Of a stretch of DNA of 64,000 nucleotides, positions 52,989 to 61,963 are shown one piece after another. Each line of letters begins with the position of its first letter. Positions within the stretch are counted from its first letter, which is position 1. The DNA comes from Oscillospiraceae bacterium (GTDB taxonomy: Bacteria; Bacillota; Clostridia; Oscillospirales; Oscillospiraceae). The notes beneath the pieces are model-generated. The model worked only from the letters and a program-made list of their open reading frames with translations. It was not told the origin of the DNA and ran no database searches. A program made the translations under genes and the position numbers. The stretch covers positions 1-64,000 of the forward strand of contig SVLI01000010.1 of the NCBI GenBank assembly GCA_015068035.1, written 5' to 3'.

Positions 52989-54413
52989 TTAGTCTTTGAG
53001 ACGTTCTCCTTTGATGCTGGCGAAATGTTCCTTTGTCAGCTTGACGACAACGCCGGACAGCAGGAGCACACCAACGAGGTTCGGGATGGCCATCAGACCG
53101 TTGAGGGTGTCCGCAATGTCCCAGGCAAGGCCGGAACCGATCTGGCTGCCGACGAACACGATGACGAGGAAGATGATGTAATAGGGGGTGATGCACTTGG
53201 TGGACTTGAAAATGAATTCGCAGCAGCGGGAACCGTAAAGTGCCCAGCTGAGAATGGTGGACAGCGCGAAGAAGGTGATCGCCACAGCCACGATGATTGC
53301 GCCAACCTTATTGCCAAAGATGGTGCCGAAAGCGTTGGAGATGATCACGTTGCCGCCCTTGACACCGTATTCCCAATTGATGCCGCCGTTGTAGAAAGCG
53401 GTGAGAATGGTGACACCGGTCAGGGTGCAGATGACGATGGTGTCCATGAACACTTCGAAGATGCCGTAGAGGCCCTGCTTGACAGGGTTGGACTCAGAGC
53501 TGGCAGCGTGTGCAATCGGAGCGGAGCCGAGGCCGGCCTCGTTGGAGAACACGCCGCGCTTGACGCCCCAGGTGATGCAGGTCTTGATGGCTGCACCGAC
53601 CGTACCGCCGATGACGGCGTTGGGGGTGAAGGCATACTTGAAGATGGCGCCGAAGACCTTGCCGATCGCGCCGATGTTGCCGAAGATGACGATCAGGCAG
53701 GAGATGATGAAAATAGCAGACATGAGGGGCACGAGCTTTTCGGTGACCTGACCGAGGCGCTTGATGCCGCCGATGAGGGTGACAGCGCAGATGATGGCAA
53801 TGACAATACCAATGACCCAGTGCAGGGCGGTGGTGCCGGCGAAGTTGGGGTTAAAGGCAAAAACAGCCGTGTCAATCGCGTCGCAGATGTTGGCGACCTG
53901 CGTGGCGTTGCCGATGCCGAAGGCAGCCAGTGCGCCGAAGATGCAGAAGATGATGGCAAGCCAGTTCCAGTTCTTTCCGAGGCCGTTCTTGATGTAGTAC
54001 ATCGGGCCGCCGACCCAGTCGCCGTTCTTGTTGCGCTCACGGAAACGGATGGACAGCACAACCTCAGCGAACTTCGTGCACATGCCGAAGATGGCGGTGA
54101 TCCACAGCCAGAAGATTGCGCCGGGGCCGCCGAGGGTGACCGCGGCGATGATACCGGAGATGTTACCGGTGCCGACGGTGGCAGCCAGCGCGGTGGTCAC
54201 GGCCTGGAACGGCGTGACTTCGCCCTTGCCGGCGGAAGACTTTTTGAAGACCTTGCCGATGGTGTTGCGCATGGCGTAGCCAAACTTACGAACTTGCACG
54301 AAGCGGTTCCAGCAGGAGAGGAAAATACCCGTACCGACGATGAGGATCAGTACCGGAATACCCCATACTACATTGTTAATCGCGCCGTTGATTTCTGCAA
54401 CCTTGTCCCACAT
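52989..54413 (-). CDS. AGCS-family Na+/alanine or glycine symporter
   Basis: This 474-residue symporter has ten or more membrane helices. The family-specific segments are TALAATVGTGNISGIIAAVTLGGPGAIFW, GGPMYYI, RGVFSNEAGLGSAPIAHAA and the QGLYGIFEVFMDTI helix. The ATG at 54413 follows AAGGAG by 11 bases; the longer frame runs back through the riboswitch and its terminator and is not coding. A tandem glycine riboswitch upstream indicates that it transports glycine, or a related amino acid, under glycine control. Confidence 0.93.
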   Translation of the reverse strand: MWDKVAEINGAINNVVWGIPVLILIVGTGIFLSCWNRFVQVRKFGYAMRNTIGKVFKKSSAGKGEVTPFQAVTTALAATVGTGNISGIIAAVTLGGPGAIFWLWITAIFGMCTKFAEVVLSIRFRERNKNGDWVGGPMYYIKNGLGKNWNWLAIIFCIFGALAAFGIGNATQVANICDAIDTAVFAFNPNFAGTTALHWVIGIVIAIICAVTLIGGIKRLGQVTEKLVPLMSAIFIISCLIVIFGNIGAIGKVFGAIFKYAFTPNAVIGGTVGAAIKTCITWGVKRGVFSNEAGLGSAPIAHAASSESNPVKQGLYGIFEVFMDTIVICTLTGVTILTAFYNGGINWEYGVKGGNVIISNAFGTIFGNKVGAIIVAVAITFFALSTILSWALYGSRCCEFIFKSTKCITPYYIIFLVIVFVGSQIGSGLAWDIADTLNGLMAIPNLVGVLLLSGVVVKLTKEHFASIKGERLKD

Positions 54414-54451
54414 GATTGCATTCACTCCTTTTACAAAATTGGGTTCACATA

Positions 54452-54486
54452 CAAAAATATCCGGGGCAATAATCGTCCCGGAGATG
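54452..54486 (-). terminator. Riboswitch expression-platform terminator
   Basis: On the minus strand the stem TCCGGG / CCCGGA (with flanking pairs) is followed by TATTTTTGT, 40 bases before the symporter start. It lies between the glycine aptamers and the gene, so it is the likely switching terminator. Confidence 0.75.
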
Positions 54487-54530
54487 CACAGAATCAAGCC
54501 GCGCGGCGCCGCGCGGTTAAAAAACTTGCT

Positions 54531-54692
54531 TTCTGTCCTTTTGCCTGAGAGATTTGGCGCTTTGCGCCTTGCCCCTTCGGCCCCCAACTGAATGGGTGTC
54601 TCCAGAATATCATCCCTTCACAGTCCCCGCTGCCTTACGGCGGCACCTGAGAGTATTGCTCCTTCGGCAAGGGATATCCCTTTCTCCTGCGA
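54531..54692 (-). ncRNA. Tandem glycine riboswitch
   Basis: Read on the minus strand, two successive aptamers show the family hallmarks: GGAGAAAGG, then CCGAAGGAGCAA and CTCTCAGGTGCC for the first. For the second these are CTGGAGACACCC, then GCCGAAGGGGCAAGG and CTCTCAGGCAAAAGGACAG. The CGAAGGrGCAA and CTCTCAGGyAAAAGG strings are diagnostic. A very GC-rich hairpin (54499-54518) and an intrinsic terminator follow, then the AGCS symporter. Confidence 0.95.
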
Positions 54693-54912
54693 AGTTCCAC
54701 TGATCTTTTGTATGAAATTGCATTCATTATACAAGATGAAAACTAAGAATGCAAGTGCTGAATGTGTAAAAATGTGATTATAGTCATAAAATGCTTTTGT
54801 GAAAACATACGAATGCCGAGAAAATTTTTCTGCTCGACAAAATTTTGTTTACAAATAGTATGCCATTAGCATATAGCTTAAGCACACACGCATGAAAAGG
54901 AGGCGTTATGAA

Positions 54913-55785
54913 ATGAAAAAAAGAATTTTCTCCGCGCTTCTCGCGCTTGCATTGCTCGCCGGATTTGGCGGCGCCTTTGCGCTGGATGCAGGCAGCGCAA
55001 GAGTTGTGATCGGCGCGGATTTAACGGATGAACAGCGCGAGAGCGTATATGAATGTTTTGGCGTTGTGCGCGGCAGCACGCAGGAGCTGACGGTGACAAA
55101 TGCGGAAGAGCGGCAGTATCTGGACGGGCTGATAAGCAGCGACAAGATCGGAACACGCTCGATTTCCTGTGTGTTCATTGAGCTGCTGCCTGAAGGCAGC
55201 GGCCTGGAGATCAGCACGGAAAACATCACCTGGTGCACAAGGGAAATGTATGTCAATGCGCTGGCAACGGCGGGCATCACAGATGCAAGAGTGATCGTGG
55301 CGGCGCCCTGGGCTGTGTCCGGTACGGCCGGTCTGACGGGAATTTTTAAGGCCTATGAGGATCTCTCCGGGGAGAAGCTGGACGATGTGGCAAAAATCCT
55401 TGGCACGCAGGAGTTGGTCATCACGGCGGAGCTCGCCGAAGAAATCGGGAAATATGACGCCGTTGAAATCGTCAACGCACTCAAGGAGCTTCTGACGGAA
55501 ACGCAGAAAATGACGGATGATGAGATCCGTGCGGAGATCCGAAAACTTGCCGAGGAATACGATGTTGCAATCACGGACGAGCAGATGGAAAAGCTCATTT
55601 CGCTTTGCCGATCTTTTGAAAACATGAGCGTTGAGGAACTAAAGGAGAAGGTGCAGTCGGCGCAGGATACGATCAAACGCATCGCAGAGGTGCAGGAAAA
55701 GTTCGGCGGTTTTGTGCAGACGGTGAAGAACGTGTTTCAGGCGATTATTGAGTTCTTTGCAAAGCTGTTCAAACGCGGAGAGTAA
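54913..55785 (+). CDS. DUF1002-domain exported protein
   Basis: This 290-residue protein has a signal peptide (MKKRIFSALLALALLAGFGG, cleaved near AFA-LD) and the DUF1002 domain (RVVIGADLTDEQRESVYECFG, ITWCTREMYVNALATAGI, VIVAAPWAVSGTAGLTGIFKAYE). A helical C-terminal part contains Lys/Glu-rich repeats. ATG 54913 follows AAAGGAGG by 9 bases. Functions in the family are unknown; it is typical of spore-forming Firmicutes. Confidence 0.85.
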   Translation: MKKRIFSALLALALLAGFGGAFALDAGSARVVIGADLTDEQRESVYECFGVVRGSTQELTVTNAEERQYLDGLISSDKIGTRSISCVFIELLPEGSGLEISTENITWCTREMYVNALATAGITDARVIVAAPWAVSGTAGLTGIFKAYEDLSGEKLDDVAKILGTQELVITAELAEEIGKYDAVEIVNALKELLTETQKMTDDEIRAEIRKLAEEYDVAITDEQMEKLISLCRSFENMSVEELKEKVQSAQDTIKRIAEVQEKFGGFVQTVKNVFQAIIEFFAKLFKRGE

Positions 55786-55831
55786 GTGTGTCGTTATATA
55801 CAAAAAAGCTTGATTTTTCAAGAAAAAACAG

Positions 55832-55951
55832 TTGACAAGGTAATTCGCGTATGGTAAACTTATCGAGCCGCATTGAAAGGGCTTTAAGTTGAGCTATGTC
55901 CTCACGCCCTAAGAGCGAGTCTGCAAAAAGGAAGGCAGGTGCAACAGGAAG
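55832..55951 (+). promoter_or_regulatory. Promoter and leader of rplU-rpmA
   Basis: TTGACA (55832-55837) and TAAACT (55855-55860) are 17 bp apart. The leader holds complementary AGGGC and GCCCT segments (about 55878-55910), reminiscent of the L21 leader of Firmicutes. The family assignment is not certain by eye. Confidence 0.6.
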
Positions 55952-56266
55952 ATGAAAAATGCGATCATCGTAACCGGCGGCAAGCAGTACCGTGTTTCCG
56001 AGGGAGACGTCCTCTTTATTGAGAAGCTGGGCGTTGAGGCCGGAGAGAACGTCACTTTCGATCAGGTTCTCGCCGTGATCGACGAAGCGGGCAGCAAGTT
56101 CGGCACGCCCGTCCTCGAGGGTGCTACCGTCACCGCGAGCGTCGTGAAGAACGGCAAGGGCAAGAAGGTCCGTGTGTACAAGATGAAGCCCAAGAAGGGC
56201 TATCGCCGCACACAGGGTCATCGTCAGCCCTACACCCAGGTCAAGATCGAAGCGATCAATGCCTGA
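55952..56266 (+). CDS. rplU: 50S ribosomal protein L21
   Basis: This 104-residue protein starts [19 protein letters not shown] and contains [21 protein letters not shown], the L21 signature. It lies 39 bases before rpmA; the usual prp (ysxB) gene between them is missing. Confidence 0.97.
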   Translation: MKNAIIVTGGKQYRVSEGDVLFIEKLGVEAGENVTFDQVLAVIDEAGSKFGTPVLEGATVTASVVKNGKGKKVRVYKMKPKKGYRRTQGHRQPYTQVKIEAINA

Positions 56267-56305
56267 GTATCCACATCACGGATTCTGATTTTGGAGGTGT
56301 AACAC

Positions 56306-56566
56306 ATGGCACATAAAAAGGGAATGGGCTCCACCAAGAACGGCCGCGATTCCGAGTCCAAACGTCTTGGACCGAAGCGTGCGGACGGTCAGTTCGTGCT
56401 CGCCGGCAACATTCTTGTCAGACAGCGCGGAACGAAGATCCATCCGGGTACCAACGTGGGCCGCGGCGGCGACGATACGCTGTACGCTAAGGTCGACGGA
56501 ACCGTGCGTTTTGAGCGTATGGGCAAGGACCGCAAGAAGGTCTCCGTTTATGAGGTAACCCAGTAA
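56306..56566 (+). CDS. rpmA: 50S ribosomal protein L27
   Basis: This 86-residue protein begins [22 protein letters not shown]. Many Firmicutes make L27 with a cleavable N-terminal extension ending in Phe-Phe, which the protease Prp removes. That extension is absent here, GGAGGT sits right before this ATG, and prp is also absent. L27 therefore appears to be made in mature form. Confidence 0.97.
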   Translation: MAHKKGMGSTKNGRDSESKRLGPKRADGQFVLAGNILVRQRGTKIHPGTNVGRGGDDTLYAKVDGTVRFERMGKDRKKVSVYEVTQ

Positions 56567-56579
56567 GCCAAAAGACAAG

Positions 56580-56606
56580 AGGCGAGCTTCATGCTCGCCT
56601 TTTTCT
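56580..56606 (+). terminator. Terminator between rpmA and obgE
   Basis: The stem AGGCGAGC / GCTCGCCT with a 5-base loop is followed by TTTTCTTTC. It separates the ribosomal genes from obgE, at least partly. Confidence 0.85.
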
Positions 56607-56648
56607 TTCATATACGCCTTTTTGGCGTGGATACCGGGAGGAAATAAC

Positions 56649-57932
56649 ATGGCAACTCAATTTGTAGATAAAGCATCGATCAAGGTCACGGCCGGCCGCG
56701 GCGGAGACGGAGCGGTCTCCTTTCACCGCGAAAAGTATGTGGCAGCCGGTGGCCCCGACGGTGGGGACGGCGGGCGCGGCGGAGACATTATCCTCGTCGT
56801 CGATGAGCATATGTCCACCTTGATGGATTTTCGATATAAACGTAAATATACTGCCGGGCCCGGTGCAAACGGAAGCGGCAAGCGCTGCTCGGGAAAGGAT
56901 GGCGAGAGCCTGACAATCCGTGTGCCGCGTGGTACGCTCGTGCGTGACCGGGCGACAAACGGCATTATTGCCGACATGTCTGGCAACGAGCCCTTCGTTC
57001 TGGCAAAAGGTGGCCGCGGCGGCTGGGGCAACAAGCATTTTGCCACGCCCACACGGCAGATCCCGCGCTTTGCCAAGCCCGGTATGCCGGGTGAGGTGCG
57101 CGAGGTTATTCTGGAGCTGAAGCTGCTTGCGGATGTGGGGCTCGTCGGTTTTCCGAACGTCGGAAAAAGCACGCTTTTGTCTGTGGTCAGCAAGGCGCAC
57201 CCGAAGATCGCGAATTATCACTTCACAACACTGTTCCCGAACCTTGGCGTTGTTTATGTTGACGAGGGCGTGAGCTTCGTGATGGCCGATATTCCAGGCA
57301 TTATTGAAGGCGCGAGCGAGGGCGCGGGCCTTGGACATGACTTCCTGCGGCATATTGACCGCTGCCGTCTGCTGGTGCATCTGGTGGACGTTTCCGGCAG
57401 TGAGGGCCGCGATCCCGTGGAGGATTTTGACGCGATCTGCACGGAGCTACGGGAATATAACCCCGAGCTGGCCAAGCGCGAACAGATCGTGGTTGCCAAC
57501 AAGTGCGATCTGCTGGAAGAGGATAACGACAATCTCGCGCGGCTGCGTGCACATGTCGAGGAACTCGGCTATCAGTTCTTTGAACTCTCTGCTGTGACGC
57601 ATCGCGGCCTGACAGATCTCACGCGTGCGATCGCAACGCGCTTGCAGGATCTGCCGCCGACCATCGTATACGAGCCGGATTACGTTGCGCCGCTGCCTGA
57701 GATCGGCAGCGCGGACGATGTGACGATCACGTGCTATGACGATGTTTGGGTCGTGGAGGGCACGTGGCTTGAGCGCGTAATTTCGAGTGTGAACTTCGGC
57801 GATTATGAAAGCCGCATGTATTTTGACCGCGTGCTGCGTGAAAGCGGCCTGTTCGAGCGCATGGAGGCGCTCGGCGTGAAGGACGGCGACACAGTCAGCA
57901 TGTACGATCTGGAATTTGAATATCAGACCTGA
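56649..57932 (+). CDS. obgE: Obg-family GTPase
   Basis: This 427-residue protein has the glycine-rich Obg domain (GRGGDGAVSFHREKYVAAGGPDGGDGG), a GTPase domain (GFPNVGKSTLL, DIPGIIEGASEGAGLGHDFL, NKCDLL) and the C-terminal OCT domain (about 345-427). It acts in ribosome assembly and stringent/sporulation control. ATG 56649 follows GGGAGG. Confidence 0.97.
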   Translation: MATQFVDKASIKVTAGRGGDGAVSFHREKYVAAGGPDGGDGGRGGDIILVVDEHMSTLMDFRYKRKYTAGPGANGSGKRCSGKDGESLTIRVPRGTLVRDRATNGIIADMSGNEPFVLAKGGRGGWGNKHFATPTRQIPRFAKPGMPGEVREVILELKLLADVGLVGFPNVGKSTLLSVVSKAHPKIANYHFTTLFPNLGVVYVDEGVSFVMADIPGIIEGASEGAGLGHDFLRHIDRCRLLVHLVDVSGSEGRDPVEDFDAICTELREYNPELAKREQIVVANKCDLLEEDNDNLARLRAHVEELGYQFFELSAVTHRGLTDLTRAIATRLQDLPPTIVYEPDYVAPLPEIGSADDVTITCYDDVWVVEGTWLERVISSVNFGDYESRMYFDRVLRESGLFERMEALGVKDGDTVSMYDLEFEYQT

Positions 57933-57999
57933 TGCGCACGCACTTATCGTGTGTTGGGACTTATCCAGAATGCCGAAGGTGCAGGTTTGCATCAGCAAT

Positions 58000-58037
58000 A
58001 AGAACACCGGATTTCTTTTGAAATCCGGTGTTCTTAT
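58000..58037. terminator. Convergent terminator between obgE and the DUF1667 gene
   Basis: The stem AAGAACACCGGATTTC / GAAATCCGGTGTTCTT with a TTTT loop is followed by ATTTTTTA on the plus strand. Confidence 0.92.
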
Positions 58038-58062
58038 TTTTTAAGCCAAAGAGGGGAAGAGC

Positions 58063-58410
58063 TTAATCAATTTGCTTCGTGGCGACGATGGCGCTGCCTT
58101 CCACATTTTCCAGCAGCACCTGTCCGATGGCGATCGGCGCGTTAACAACCGTATCGCGCAAAGCTGCCATGACAGACATCATGCGATCTTTCGCAACAGT
58201 GCTTTCTGTTTTGACCGATACCATGGTGTTCTCGCGATTGGCAACCCGGATGGTGGCTGTTACGGTGCGCATGGGGTGCAGGACCTCGTTCTCAGCGTAT
58301 TCGGCGCCCTTGGGGCAACTGTGGCCGGAAACCGAGACCTTGCCGTCTGTGATTTCTGCAGCCAGTGTGCAGCCTTTGGGGCAAATGATGCAGGTTAAGA
58401 TCTTTTTCAT
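58063..58410 (-). CDS. DUF1667-family protein, glycerol-3-phosphate oxidation operon
   Basis: This 115-residue protein has an N-terminal CIICPKGC motif and a further GHSCPKG, suggesting an iron-sulfur or metal site. DUF1667 proteins are regularly encoded next to GlpA/GlpB-like flavoproteins and probably serve as the small electron-transfer subunit. Its start overlaps the previous stop by one base (TAATG), so it is translationally coupled. Confidence 0.85.
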   Translation of the reverse strand: MKKILTCIICPKGCTLAAEITDGKVSVSGHSCPKGAEYAENEVLHPMRTVTATIRVANRENTMVSVKTESTVAKDRMMSVMAALRDTVVNAPIAIGQVLLENVEGSAIVATKQID

Positions 58411-59654
58411 TACAGCACCTCCAGATTGACGGTTATGGGACCGGTAATATCGCGGAGCATTTCAGGTTTAAGCGTGATTTTTTCCATTTCACCGGGAGCT
58501 GCTTTGAGTCGCTTAACGCTTGTAAGCACTTTGGTTTCGTCAGAAACTGTGAATTTTACTTGACTGAAAGGTCGTGTCACGCGCAGGAAAAGTTCCACGT
58601 TTTCGGAAACATTCCGGATTTTCTGCGGTAGAACGTAACGCACGCCGTTACCGGCTTTGGTCTCGATCCCCAAATTGCCGCTGCCGAAGCTGTTGATGTA
58701 TCGCACTGCGCCGATACCGGCACGCTCGGCTTCCGCAGAGACATAGTCCACCAAATCGTGGACCTGCAGCACATTTCCGCAGGCGAAGATGCCGGGCAGC
58801 ATCGTTTGACAGGATTCATCCACGATGGCGCCGTTGGTGATGGGGTCAATGGGGATGCCCGCTGCGCGGGTCAGCTCATTTTCCGGAATCAGGCCGACGG
58901 ACAGAAGCAGCGTATCACAGGGAATGTAACGCTTTGTGGATTCGATCGGTTTGCGCTGTGCATCCACCTGCGCAATGGTAACGCCCTCAAGGCGTTTGTC
59001 ACCGTGGATCTGAACAACCGTGGTGCTCAGATAGAGCGGAATGCCGAAATCATCCAGACACTGCACAATATTACGGGTCAGACCGCCGGAGTAGGGCATC
59101 ACTTCGCAAACGGCCTCCACAATCGCGCCCTCATAGCTCATACGCCGCGCCATGATCAGGCCGATGTCGCCGGAGCCAAGGATCACAACCCGTTTGCCAA
59201 CCTGAAACCCCATGCAGTTGACCAGCTTTTGCGCCGTGCCGGCGCTGTAGATGCCCGCAGGACGGGCACCACATATATTCAGTGCACCGCGGCTGCGCTC
59301 ACGGCAGCCCATCGCCAGAATGACCGCTTTTGCCTGAATTTTGAGAATTCCGCTGCGGCTTTGCGCCGTGACGACCTTGTCCGGACTTACGGAGGTGACC
59401 ATGGTTTCGGTGTAGATGCGAATGCCTCTTTTCTCTATCTGACGGGCATAGACATCGGCATATTCCGGGCCGGTCAGCTCTTTTCCCAGCTTGTGCAGAC
59501 CGAAACCATTGTGGATGCACTGCATCAAAATGCCACCGAGGCGGGGTTCGCGGTCCAAAATCACAACATCGGAACAACCGGCGTCATAGGCTACCACGGC
59601 AGCGGCCATACCGGCGGGGCCGCCGCCGACGATGACAATATCATGTATTTCCAT
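58410..59654 (-). CDS. FAD/NAD(P)-dependent oxidoreductase, anaerobic glycerol-3-phosphate dehydrogenase-associated subunit
   Basis: This 414-residue flavoprotein has an FAD loop IVGGGPAGMAAAVVAYDAG, a second dinucleotide loop VVILGSGDIGLIMARRM (about 165-180) and the FAD-contact GIFACGNVLQVHDLVDYVS. It resembles pyridine nucleotide-disulfide oxidoreductase subunits paired with GlpA-like proteins. Start and stop each overlap neighbours by one base (TAATG). It probably passes electrons from glycerol-3-phosphate to NAD(P) or another carrier. Confidence 0.87.
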   Translation of the reverse strand: MEIHDIVIVGGGPAGMAAAVVAYDAGCSDVVILDREPRLGGILMQCIHNGFGLHKLGKELTGPEYADVYARQIEKRGIRIYTETMVTSVSPDKVVTAQSRSGILKIQAKAVILAMGCRERSRGALNICGARPAGIYSAGTAQKLVNCMGFQVGKRVVILGSGDIGLIMARRMSYEGAIVEAVCEVMPYSGGLTRNIVQCLDDFGIPLYLSTTVVQIHGDKRLEGVTIAQVDAQRKPIESTKRYIPCDTLLLSVGLIPENELTRAAGIPIDPITNGAIVDESCQTMLPGIFACGNVLQVHDLVDYVSAEAERAGIGAVRYINSFGSGNLGIETKAGNGVRYVLPQKIRNVSENVELFLRVTRPFSQVKFTVSDETKVLTSVKRLKAAPGEMEKITLKPEMLRDITGPITVNLEVL

Positions 59655-61099
59655 TACACTTCACCGATCCTTCCCACCAGCATTTCGGACTTTCCGCCGC
59701 TCTTCGTCACGTTTTCCATCGGAATGCCCAGCTCGCGGCTGATCAGTTCCATCACATACGGGCCGCAGAATCCGCCCTGACAGCGGCCCATGCCGCTTCT
59801 TGTGCGGCGCTTGACAGCGTCCATATCCAACGCGGGCGGATTTGTGCGGATTGCAGCAAGAATCTCGCCCTCACTGACCATTTCGCAGCGGCAGACGATT
59901 TTGCCGTAATCGGGATTGTGCCGGATGAAAGCGTCCTTTTCCGTGTCGTTCATGTTTGCAAAGGCGTAGAAGTCGGCCCGTGTGCCGTTCCAGTTTTTCT
60001 TTCCATTGAGGACAAGACCTGCATCGGCAAGGATTTCAAGCAAATATTTGGCGATGGAGACACAGCAGGTTAAGCCGGGGGACTCAATCGCCCCTGCATG
60101 GATGAAGCCGGGAACGGTTTTGGAGGCCTCAAGCACAAAATCCCCCGTGCTGCCGGTGGCGCGAACGCCGGTGAAAGAGGTGATGACCTGGCGGAAATTC
60201 ACGGAAGGAACGCTCTTTGCGGCCAGAGACTCCACTTGCGCAAGGCCCTCCGGCGTTGTGTCCCGGCTTTCGGGCGTGTCAACACGGGTGGCAGTTGGTC
60301 CGACGAGGAGATTGCCGTGCGTCGTGGGGGTGACGAGAATGCCTTTGCCCTCCTTGGTGGGGCACTGGAACAAGGTGTGGCGAACGCGCTCGCCCTCCGC
60401 CTTGTCGAGGAGCATATATTCGCCGGCTCTGGGGGTGATGGAATAAAATCCGTCGCCGACCATCTGCGCGATGCGGTCGGCGTATCCGCCCGCGCAATTG
60501 ACCAGATATGTTCCCTGCACTTGCCCTCCGGAAGAGGAAATAACGGTGAAGATGCCGTCCTCGTGGGAAATTCGGATCACCTCAAAGTTGCGCATGAGCG
60601 AAACGCCGTTATCCATCGCATTGCCGACAGCGGCGATGGTCAATTCATAAGGCCCCACGATGCCTGCATTGGGAACGTAGAGAACTTTGGAAACCAGCGG
60701 GGAGAGATTCGGTTCCAGCTTTCTCGCCTCATCGCCGGAGAGAAGCTGCAACCCCGGCGTTTTGTTCTCCAGACCTCGCTGAAACAGACTCTCCAGCAGA
60801 GCGTGTTCTTCTTCGGTGCCGAAGGCACAGACCATCGAGCCGTTGCGTCGGTGGGGTACATTTAGCTCAGCCGCCGCTGCAAAGAGCAGCTCCACACCCT
60901 CTGTGTTCAGCTTCGCTTTCAGCGTGCCGGGAACCGGATCGTATCCGCCGTGAATGATTCCGGAATTTGCCCTGGAAGCACCCATTGCAACGTCATTTTC
61001 TTTTTCCAAAATGCAGACGTTCAGCTCGTATTTGCTCAGCTCACGCGCCAGCATGCCGCCGGTGACACCGGCACCTATGATCAGCACATCATAGATCAT
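59654..61099 (-). CDS. GlpA-like FAD-dependent glycerol-3-phosphate dehydrogenase with [2Fe-2S] domain
   Basis: This 481-residue protein has a DAO-type FAD domain (VLIIGAGVTGGMLARELSKY) and a C-terminal BFD-like iron-sulfur domain (IVCRCEMVSEGEILAAI, then GMGRCQGGFC). This matches the catalytic subunit of anaerobic glycerol-3-phosphate dehydrogenase; related family members oxidise L-2-hydroxyglutarate. The adjacent GlpP-type antiterminator gene and the terminator before this start strongly favour glycerol-3-phosphate. AGAAAGGAAG precedes the ATG. Confidence 0.88.
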   Translation of the reverse strand: MIYDVLIIGAGVTGGMLARELSKYELNVCILEKENDVAMGASRANSGIIHGGYDPVPGTLKAKLNTEGVELLFAAAAELNVPHRRNGSMVCAFGTEEEHALLESLFQRGLENKTPGLQLLSGDEARKLEPNLSPLVSKVLYVPNAGIVGPYELTIAAVGNAMDNGVSLMRNFEVIRISHEDGIFTVISSSGGQVQGTYLVNCAGGYADRIAQMVGDGFYSITPRAGEYMLLDKAEGERVRHTLFQCPTKEGKGILVTPTTHGNLLVGPTATRVDTPESRDTTPEGLAQVESLAAKSVPSVNFRQVITSFTGVRATGSTGDFVLEASKTVPGFIHAGAIESPGLTCCVSIAKYLLEILADAGLVLNGKKNWNGTRADFYAFANMNDTEKDAFIRHNPDYGKIVCRCEMVSEGEILAAIRTNPPALDMDAVKRRTRSGMGRCQGGFCGPYVMELISRELGIPMENVTKSGGKSEMLVGRIGEV

Positions 61100-61114
61100 A
61101 AAAACTTCCTTTCT

Positions 61115-61171
61115 ACAAAAAACGGACAGAAAACAGGCGTATCCCCAAAATACGTCTGCTTTCTGTCCGTT
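61115..61171 (-). terminator. Leader terminator, probable target of GlpP antitermination
   Basis: On the minus strand a 22-bp nearly perfect hairpin (arms 61150-61171 and 61121-61142) with a 7-base loop is followed by TTTTTTG. It lies between glpP and the GlpA-like start codon. GlpP-type proteins with glycerol-3-phosphate prevent such termination. Confidence 0.88.
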
Positions 61172-61201
61172 CTCTTATTCTCTTACGGAATGATATTCAG
61201 T

Positions 61202-61762
61202 TTACAGATACCACAACTCGCTTTTTCCCGTGGAAACCGCAGCTGCGCCTTGGCTCAAAGCGTTGGTAACTTCCTGCTTGGTCTCAATTAAGCCGCCGGC
61301 AATGACCGGGATGTTTCCTTTTTGAAATCTTGCGATGGCTTTGTCAATCACGCCGGGCATCAGTTCCATCAAATGCGGACGGGATGTTTTCAGCATATCC
61401 TCAATGCTTTCGATTCCCTTTGAATCGAGCAGGAAAAAACGCTGGATTGCAATCATATCCTGCTCTTTGGCCAGCTTGATGAGATTAGCGCGCGTGGACA
61501 AAATGCCGTCGGCGCTGCATTGTTTCAAATATTGAATCCCAACTCTATCCTTGCCGATGCCCTCGGCCAGGTCAAAGTGGATCATCACGAGCTTTCCGCT
61601 TTCGTGCGCGGAGGCGATTTTTTCGCGTAAAGTCAACAGATTCGCGGACAGATAAAAGATCACCTGCGCGGGACTCTGCAGCGCTGCGTCCCATTTATCA
61701 TCACGAACCGCCGCAATTACCGGACTGCATTCCAGGCAATCCCAAATGTCTTGCGTATTCAA
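61202..61762 (-). CDS. glpP: Glycerol-3-phosphate-responsive antiterminator (GlpP)
   Basis: This 186-residue protein has the GlpP TIM-barrel-like sequence: SPVIAAVRDDKWDAAL, MIHFDLAEGIGKDRVGIQYLK, DGILSTRANLIKLAKE, LMELMPGVIDKAI and PVIAGGLIETKQEV. It binds glycerol-3-phosphate and the leader RNA of glycerol genes. The start is TTG with GGAGGGG upstream. The terminator 30 bases after its stop is probably its own target, so it should gate the downstream flavoprotein genes. Confidence 0.93.
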   Translation of the reverse strand: MNTQDIWDCLECSPVIAAVRDDKWDAALQSPAQVIFYLSANLLTLREKIASAHESGKLVMIHFDLAEGIGKDRVGIQYLKQCSADGILSTRANLIKLAKEQDMIAIQRFFLLDSKGIESIEDMLKTSRPHLMELMPGVIDKAIARFQKGNIPVIAGGLIETKQEVTNALSQGAAAVSTGKSELWYL

Positions 61763-61963
61763 AACAACCCCTCCTTAAAAATCAAGAAAGACGGAAAATC
61801 CGATGATTGCCCGGCTCTTCTTCATCTCAGCGGAGTATTTTTACTTATCATAAAGCCTGCGAAGCAAGAAGTCAATGCGGCGATTCATGTTTTTTGTCAT
61901 TTCAAGAGAAAAGCTTTGTTTTGACGCGGGAGGTGATGAGCGGATAGGACAGTTTCTCGAAGC
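61763..61963. other. Gap between glpP and the SpoVB-like gene
   Basis: No convincing gene is seen. On the plus strand a GGGAGGTGATG string (61928-61938) looks like a ribosome site but opens only ATG-AGC-GGA-stop, and a plus-oriented terminator follows at 61987-62024. A short plus-strand transcript is possible. Confidence 0.35.
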
